From assembly GCA_020137815.1 (NCBI GenBank), contig CM035353.1:6913298-6977297 (forward strand): a DNA stretch of 64,000 nt. Reading direction: 5' to 3'. The stretch's first letter is position 1, and the number at the start of each line of letters is the position of its first letter. Shown here piece by piece: positions 59,819-64,000 of the stretch. The notes beneath the pieces are model-generated. The model was not told the origin of the DNA, searched no databases, and was given only the letters and a program-made list of their open reading frames with translations. The position numbers and the translations under genes were made by a program. The DNA is from Hormiphora californensis. Taxonomy: Eukaryota > Ctenophora > Tentaculata > Cydippida > Pleurobrachiidae.

Positions 59819-61045
59819 TATAACAGCCCTTCCTTCTCAGGAGCGAGATGCAACTGCCCAGCGGGCTATAAGGGATCATCCTGTCAGTATGAAATTAATG
59901 AGTGTTCCCCCTCCCCTTGTATACATGCTACATCTTGTGTGGACAAACTTAACGACTTTACATGTACATGCAAATCAGGGTGAGTAACATTGTAAAATTT
60001 TGAGATATAATATAATTCTTTAGGTAGCACTGCTTGTACAACTTATAACACCCCCCAGTGTTATAAGTTTTCACTTATAACACCCCCCAGTGTTATAAGT
60101 TTTCACTTATAACACCCCCCAGTGATACATGAAAACTTATAACACTGCTGCACTTAGAACTCCACTGTTTCTGTTACACTTAAAAACCGTTAGAAAGATA
60201 AGCATTTACGAACTCCCTCCCCCTCTCTCTCTCTCTTTCTTTATGTCACACTCTCACGCCGTTGCAGCACCGAGATCAAGATAACAGTTACGAACTCCCG
60301 GACCCACGTCCCACACATTCTTTATCTCTCTCACTCTCACTAATCTCTCACTCTCTTTACCTATCTCAGGCGTTATCTTATCTTATACTGATATCTCTGC
60401 CTGCTACCAGATCATGAATTCGCTCTATTGTTACGCCCTAAAGTTTCCCTCACTCTTGTTTTAAAAATTTTACAATGCAATTTTATTATGCCTATTTTCG
60501 TTGTACCTGACATCAACAATAATGTCCCAGATTCTTACACTTTTAGACCTCGCAGGCTCGGTCAAAAAGTAAAACTACATCACTCGCAGGCTCATGAGGT
60601 AGTTACACTTAGTGGCACTCGCAGGCTCGTGCACTAAAGTACAAGAATCTGCCTCGACCTGTGGTCTCGGATCATTATTGTTGCACTTATAACACTCGAC
60701 CTTCGGTCTCGTGTTATAAGTTTTCAGGTACAACTTATAGGCATAATAAAATCCTACATTATACATGCCTTCCCCCGCGTGGCGTGATTGTTGTGTTTGT
60801 GTCACCATTTTCAACCCAAAGGTGCTTTCTGGTCGTGGCGTGACATTATGCTAAGCCCATATGTAAAACCCTTTCTCCCGACCTGATCCCGGTAAATCAG
60901 GGTCCGACTGACATGACTTTCTAATGCTCAGGTACAGTGGTAAGAGGTGCGAGGAGGAAGTGAATGAGTGTGCGGGCATTCCCTGTCAGAACGGTGGATC
61001 ATGTACAGATCTTGTTAACGGATTCAAATGTACCTGTGCAGCAAG
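51652..61045 (+). CDS. FAT/CELSR-type cadherin with EGF and laminin-G domains (partial)
   Basis: 21 exons: 51652-51787, 51986-52103, 52364-52559, 52745-53633, 53787-54203, 54334-54454, 54627-54750, 56009-56161, 56298-56425, 56685-56820, 56905-57041, 57157-57302, 57419-57593, 57855-58004, 58143-58385, 58433-58551, 58781-59054, 59199-59321, 59529-59642, 59841-59979, 60932-61045. Exons 1-4 hold the last cadherin repeats ([20 protein letters not shown]). Exons 4-11 encode about 10 EGF modules, several with a calcium-binding pattern ([16 protein letters not shown]). Exons 12-14 form LamG 1, exon 15 a Cys-rich module, exons 16-18 LamG 2, exons 19-21 more EGFs. Role by family: cell-surface adhesion and planar polarity. 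Upstream cadherin repeats and the transmembrane/cytoplasmic part are not seen. Exon 4 shows three frame changes. Confidence 0.88.
52165..52385. repeat. Tandem repeat (4 copies) straddling a splice acceptor
   Basis: A poly-C tract, CAG, then ATTAAC...TCCCCTGGATCTATCTCCC recurs four times, with exon-like starts at 52202, 52251, 52311 and 52364. The last is the start of the third cadherin exon. Unit lengths vary (49-60) mostly through the C-run. Confidence 0.92.
54850..56024. repeat. Minisatellite made of splice-acceptor units in cadherin intron 7
   Basis: The unit CTCTCTCAGGCCAATGAACATCC, with TATCTCTCAGG and CTCCCAGG variants, is repeated about 40 times over 1.2 kb. Each unit is a pyrimidine tract, CAG, and then GCCAATGAACATCC, which is the first 14 bases of exon 56009-56161. 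Higher-order blocks (for example at 55177-55320 and 55480-55620) are themselves duplicated. A (CT)n tract at 54787-54840 precedes it. Confidence 0.95.
57779..57876. repeat. 63-bp duplication straddling a splice acceptor
   Basis: ATGTTTACACAG|GACCCTACTACTACCTAAATA occurs at 57780 and again at 57843. The second is the real start of LamG exon 57855-58004. A third diverged GTGAACACCATGTTTG unit lies between. Confidence 0.85.
58735..58800. repeat. 36-bp duplication straddling a splice acceptor
   Basis: CCTCAGGAACTTTATCATTATATTCGATT is followed directly by CCTCCCTCAG|GACTTTATAATTGTAT. The second is the acceptor and start of LamG exon 58781-59054; the first is an older, diverged copy. Confidence 0.65.
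59651..59817. repeat. (GACA)n tetranucleotide microsatellite
   Basis: About 40 GACA units with a few GATA/GGCA changes in the intron between cadherin-gene exons 59529-59642 and 59841-59979. Ser-Val-Cys-Leu frames on the minus strand are artefacts. Confidence 0.95.
60028..60742. mobile_element. Palindromic repeat element with ACTTATAACAC ends
   Basis: Left: TGTACAACTTATAACACC with two and a half copies of a 38-bp palindromic unit (CTTATAACACCCCCCAGTG). Right: CACTCGACC...GTGTTATAAGTTTTCAGGTAC. Inside, CAATAATGTCCCAGATTCTTACA (60519-60541) is mirrored by TACAAGAATCTGCC ... ATCATTATTG near 60642-60681. The element sits in the last recognised cadherin intron. No coding capacity. Confidence 0.55.
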
Positions 61046-61099
61046 GTGAGTTGTATTTAGTTAACTAATTAGCATTGTTATAGTCACCCAAGATAGATA

Positions 61100-62280
61100 T
61101 ATGATTTGGGGGGGGGGGGGTGTTTCCATAATGTTGTAGACATTTCAAAGTGCAATTTTATAAATGTACAACTTTCAGAATCACAATATCATATATACTT
61201 GTACAGCTACATACAATATTATTATACCAAAACTAATTGAAATTAGTAGGCCGGAAAGGTTGCCTTACAATTTGAGCTACCTTTGGCACCGTAACTTTCA
61301 CGGGGTATAGACAGGTTACAGATGCTTCGGTTATCTTCAAAAGGGAATGTACTAGTGCCAAAGGTAGCTCAAATTGTAAGGCAACCTTTCCGGCCTACTA
61401 ATTTCAATTAGTTTTGGTATAATTTGCATCATTTTTGGGATTTTTTATCCATGTAGATTTAGTGGAATAGGTACAGAGATATTAGAGTCACGAAATAGAG
61501 AAATTTTCATTTTTGACGTCATTTTGACGTCATAAAATGACGTCACGACGTTGTAACGTCAAAATTATGACGTCATATTATCGGGCCCACCTAGATGAAG
61601 ATACTGACCAAGTTTGAGATCGATTGGATGAGATTTGATTCCGCTATAGCGAAAAAACCCATAACGTCATATCTGTTTATAAACAGTCATAACACTTTAG
61701 ACGCGTTTTAAGACCCTTATACGTCTGGTTTTCAAAATTCACGATACAGTTTCTGAAAGTTCAGACAATTCTCTTTCCATGATATAGTCTTCGATTTTCG
61801 ATTAGAATCCGTCTTCAGGGTGTAAATTGAGCGCAAAGAATTTTGGCTAGAGTCTGAAAAATGACGACTTTAGGACGTTCTGTAGGACGTTCCTGGCGAT
61901 GAAAAGGGACCCCACTACGACTAATGCACACACATCCAGTAGATTGACCAGCTGTGAAAAGATGAAGTCTCTATCTCTTTTCGTTTGGCGACACATTCAC
62001 TTATAAAAAGCGTCTCTCCTATGCGCGCGCGCGCGTACATGCCTGTTACACTGAATTTAGGGCAAATGGGACCTGTCTGTAACTTCGGTTCCAGATGAGA
62101 TAGAGACTTGAAATTTTGAACTTGAGTCAAAGACCCCAAGCCGGGTATACATTCCAAATTTCAAGTCAAACGGATGAAAGGGAGCCACGCTATAGCCTTC
62201 TGAAATCTGGATTTTCAGCCAAACACCCATAAAACGTATAACTGCGTTTCTGGCGGCGCTTTTGGAGGGGGGGGGAATGG
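61100..62280. mobile_element. Palindrome-bearing repeat related to the 1438-2436 element
   Basis: It has a perfect hairpin (about 61229-61290 with 61360-61421, starting ATACCAAAACTAATTG and ending CAATTAGTTTTGGTAT). A run of TGACGTCA palindromes follows at 61513-61577. The next stretch, CTAGATGAAGATACTGACCAAG to GCTATAGCG, matches in inverted orientation 1660-1725 of the poly-G element. G-runs at 61111-61122 and 62262-62274 may mark its ends, but no target duplication was found. Confidence 0.6.
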
Positions 62281-62563
62281 CAACCTTTGCGCTTGCCAGC
62301 GCAGTGATTACTCTCGTTGATTTGTTTGCTTTTAAAAACTACGATTATTATATTATGCAGAGATATGAGATAAAATATTAAGCACTACTTCATGAATCTC
62401 GCAATATAAGTTCAGTAAAAAGGGCAGTCAGTTTAGTGAGACATGAACATACGTGAGCGCGGTGAGGGTTCGGTATAGATCAAACATCTCACTGCAAGTT
62501 CATTGAAAACCATGGTGATGGTTACCTAGATGGTTACCATGCCATGGTAACCATGGTTACACA

Positions 62564-63837
62564 CTACAAGTTCAGTGAAAAGTTCAGTCCACCCCCATGA
62601 TGTAAACCATGGTGATGATGACCATGGCGATGATGACCATGTTTATTTCTATGCTTCTGATGTGCCTCCCGATAATCCCACATCAACACCAGGGCTGTCA
62701 TGAATGCCACATCCACACCTGGCTCCACAGTAAGGTGGTATGTGTCTGCACCAAGTCTCATAAGGGAGGCTCCTAGTCCATCTTGGGAGAGGTGAGCATA
62801 CACAATGGCAGGGTTCTGTGCGTCAACAATGCGGATGGAGGGAGAGATCAGACCATCTGCTTCCATTATCATTGACGGCACTCCCGTCCTGTGAAAGGAG
62901 GGTGTTGAAATTAGTTAGTGGACATAATAACACTAGTTCGCCACACCCCCGAGTAGTATGATATAGGTCGGACCCCGATTTACCGGGAATAGCCCTAATT
63001 TCCACCGATCTCCGACTGTAGCTATTATACCACTCGCCTGGACCATGACAGAGCATAACACGGCGTCATACACATTTCTATTTGGAATTTCTATCTGGAG
63101 TTTCTGTTTGGAATTTCTATCTGGAAGAACCGCACGTGCAGATGCGCCGCGCCGCGGCTCAAATTCACGTGCGAGATTAAAGAGAGAGACACACATTAAC
63201 GTTATACGATTGTCTCTCACTCTCTCTGGAAAAACCGCACGTGCAGATGCGCCGCGCCGCGGCTCAAATTCACGTGCGTGTTATACAGGTTCTGACAGAG
63301 AATGCGAGCAAGAAATTCTAGGTGGAAATGTGTATGACGAACTGTTACTCCCCCCCCCCCCCTCCAAGACCCCCACCCGCCCGGCCCCCAACCCCCTATC
63401 CCGGGATGACCCCCCAACCAACCCCGCCCCCCACGCCGGCATTACTCACTGTATAGGATGGAAATCGGATGCGAATGGTGGTTGGTGGATGTACACGTAG
63501 CACTTTTGTGACGTAAATGCCATTTTCTCAAACACCATGGTAACTCGTCTCTCCTGAAGACTCTGGCCCCCGTTCAAAGCCCAGTTATTGAACTGACTGA
63601 AGAGAGAGTGGGGGTTATTGTTTATGAGCTGGACTGGCCCCGTTCAAAGCCCAGTTATTGAATTGACTGAAGAGAGAGAGAGAGTGGAGGTTATTGGTTT
63701 GATCTGTCAATAACGCGTGTTCCAGTTCTCACAATGTAGAGTTTTTCTCCTTGATTTCACAGACACAGTTTCCCATTACATCCAGTAAGAAGTAGTTACG
63801 GTTGAACCCACTCAGCACATTATTCACCTAGCGATAT
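62564..63837 (-). CDS. LURP-one-related (DUF567/Tubby-like) protein, 3' exons
   Basis: Minus-strand exons 63733-63837, 63450-63596 and 62564-62888 (stop). The first two carry NRNYFLLDVMGNCVCEI and QSLQERRVTMVFEKMAF. The last has SIRIVDAQNPAIVYAHL and the diagnostic C-terminal helix VEPGVDVAFMTALVLMWDY, matching the buried hydrophobic helix of LURP-one-related/Tubby-C-like domains (plant LOR proteins have VxPNVDxAFxxAL). A His/Gly-rich tail (GHHRHGHHHHGLHHGG) follows and could bind metal. The 5' exon(s) lie outside the window. Members of the fold include phospholipid scramblases; the animal LOR function is not established. The acceptor of the middle exon is tandemly duplicated. Confidence 0.7.
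63130..63278. repeat. 46-bp GC-rich direct repeat, two copies
   Basis: ACCGCACGTGCAGATGCGCC...CACGTGCG occurs at 63130-63175 and 63233-63278 without apparent mismatch in the core. Each copy holds two CACGTG palindromes and CCGCGCCGCGG. It lies in an intron of the LURP-one-related gene. Confidence 0.85.
63566..63690. repeat. 70-bp duplication straddling a splice acceptor
   Basis: CCCCGTTCAAAGCCCAGTTATTGAACTGA|CTGAAGAGAGAG occurs twice. On the minus strand each has CTCTCTCTTCAG then TCAGTTCAATAACTGG, the start of the LURP-one-related exon 63450-63596. Confidence 0.88.
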
Positions 63838-63902
63838 GTAGCTTAGTTACCATGGTTACACTCAGTATGTATCTTAGTTACCATGGTTACTCTCAGTACG
63901 TA

Positions 63903-63983
63903 CAGGGTGTCCCACTGTCTTTGCACCACCTGCGATTTTGAGTCATGACTAGGCTCCATCAAAAGACAGTGGGACACCCTAGG
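63903..63983. mobile_element. Tiny mariner-like MITE
   Basis: CAGGGTGTCCCACTGTCTTT and AAAGACAGTGGGACACCCT are perfect inverted ends around about 40 bases. TA lies at both borders (CGTA / CCTA). The CAGGGTGTCCC start is typical of Tc1/mariner relatives. Confidence 0.7.
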
Positions 63984-64000
63984 TAGAATGAGAGCAATGC

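Noticed and set aside
59614-59879. Ser-Val-Cys-Leu repeat protein
   Set aside because: Translation of a GACA microsatellite within a cadherin-gene intron.

Overview
This is nuclear DNA from an animal. Genes are split into many short exons with GT/AG introns of roughly 50 to 1,300 bases. There is a canonical tRNA-Trp gene and a set of animal gene families: a cadherin-EGF-LamG giant adhesion protein, a TRP channel with ankyrin repeats, an SLC22-type carrier, a rhodopsin-like GPCR and an M3 metallopeptidase. Intronless receptor and carrier genes, many small palindromic transposons and abundant microsatellites suggest an early-branching invertebrate (sponge- or cnidarian-like). I cannot name the phylum from sequence alone.

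Layout. 1-8.2 kb: minus-strand exons of one or more Pro/Thr/Gln-rich or acidic proteins that look like transcription cofactors, with a small plus-strand secreted-protein gene at 5.1-6.2 kb. 9.0-16.0 kb: a minus-strand M3 peptidase gene closest to mitochondrial intermediate peptidase, whose zinc-binding motif is destroyed; a tRNA-Trp gene lies in a neighbouring intron at 11.8 kb. 16.8-17.2 kb: a small secreted pentraxin/LamG-like gene. 17.5-19.1 kb: homopolymer-rich, probably low-quality sequence. 19.4-20.8 kb: nested palindromic transposons. 21.1-22.1 kb: an intronless GPCR. 23.1-27.9 kb: a TRP-type channel. 28.7-30.2 kb: an intronless SLC22-type carrier (minus). 32.2-41.0 kb: two exons of an unknown gene separated by an intron filled by an 8.4 kb fold-back element. 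41.8-43.7 kb: a coiled-coil protein with a RanBP2-type zinc finger (minus). 44.3-46.3 kb: a decayed Ty3-like pol remnant (minus). 46.7-49.0 kb: a noisy palindrome and more homopolymer-rich sequence. 50.5-51.3 kb: 3' exons of a Gln-rich protein (minus), bounded by a perfect 256-bp direct repeat. 51.65-61.05 kb: 21 exons of a FAT/CELSR-type cadherin. 62.5-63.8 kb: 3' exons of a LURP-one-related (DUF567/Tubby-like) protein (minus).

The most striking feature is one no single gene explains. At least a dozen splice sites, in five or more unrelated genes on both strands, lie inside short tandem repeats whose unit contains the splice site itself. Copy numbers run from 2 to more than 30. The second is an M3 peptidase that appears to be a pseudoenzyme. 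The third is the 8.4 kb nested palindrome with TA-flanked inverted ends. Several MITE families (pogo-like, TA-flanked, TTAA-flanked, and 8-bp-duplication elements with poly-G ends) can be delimited by their target duplications.
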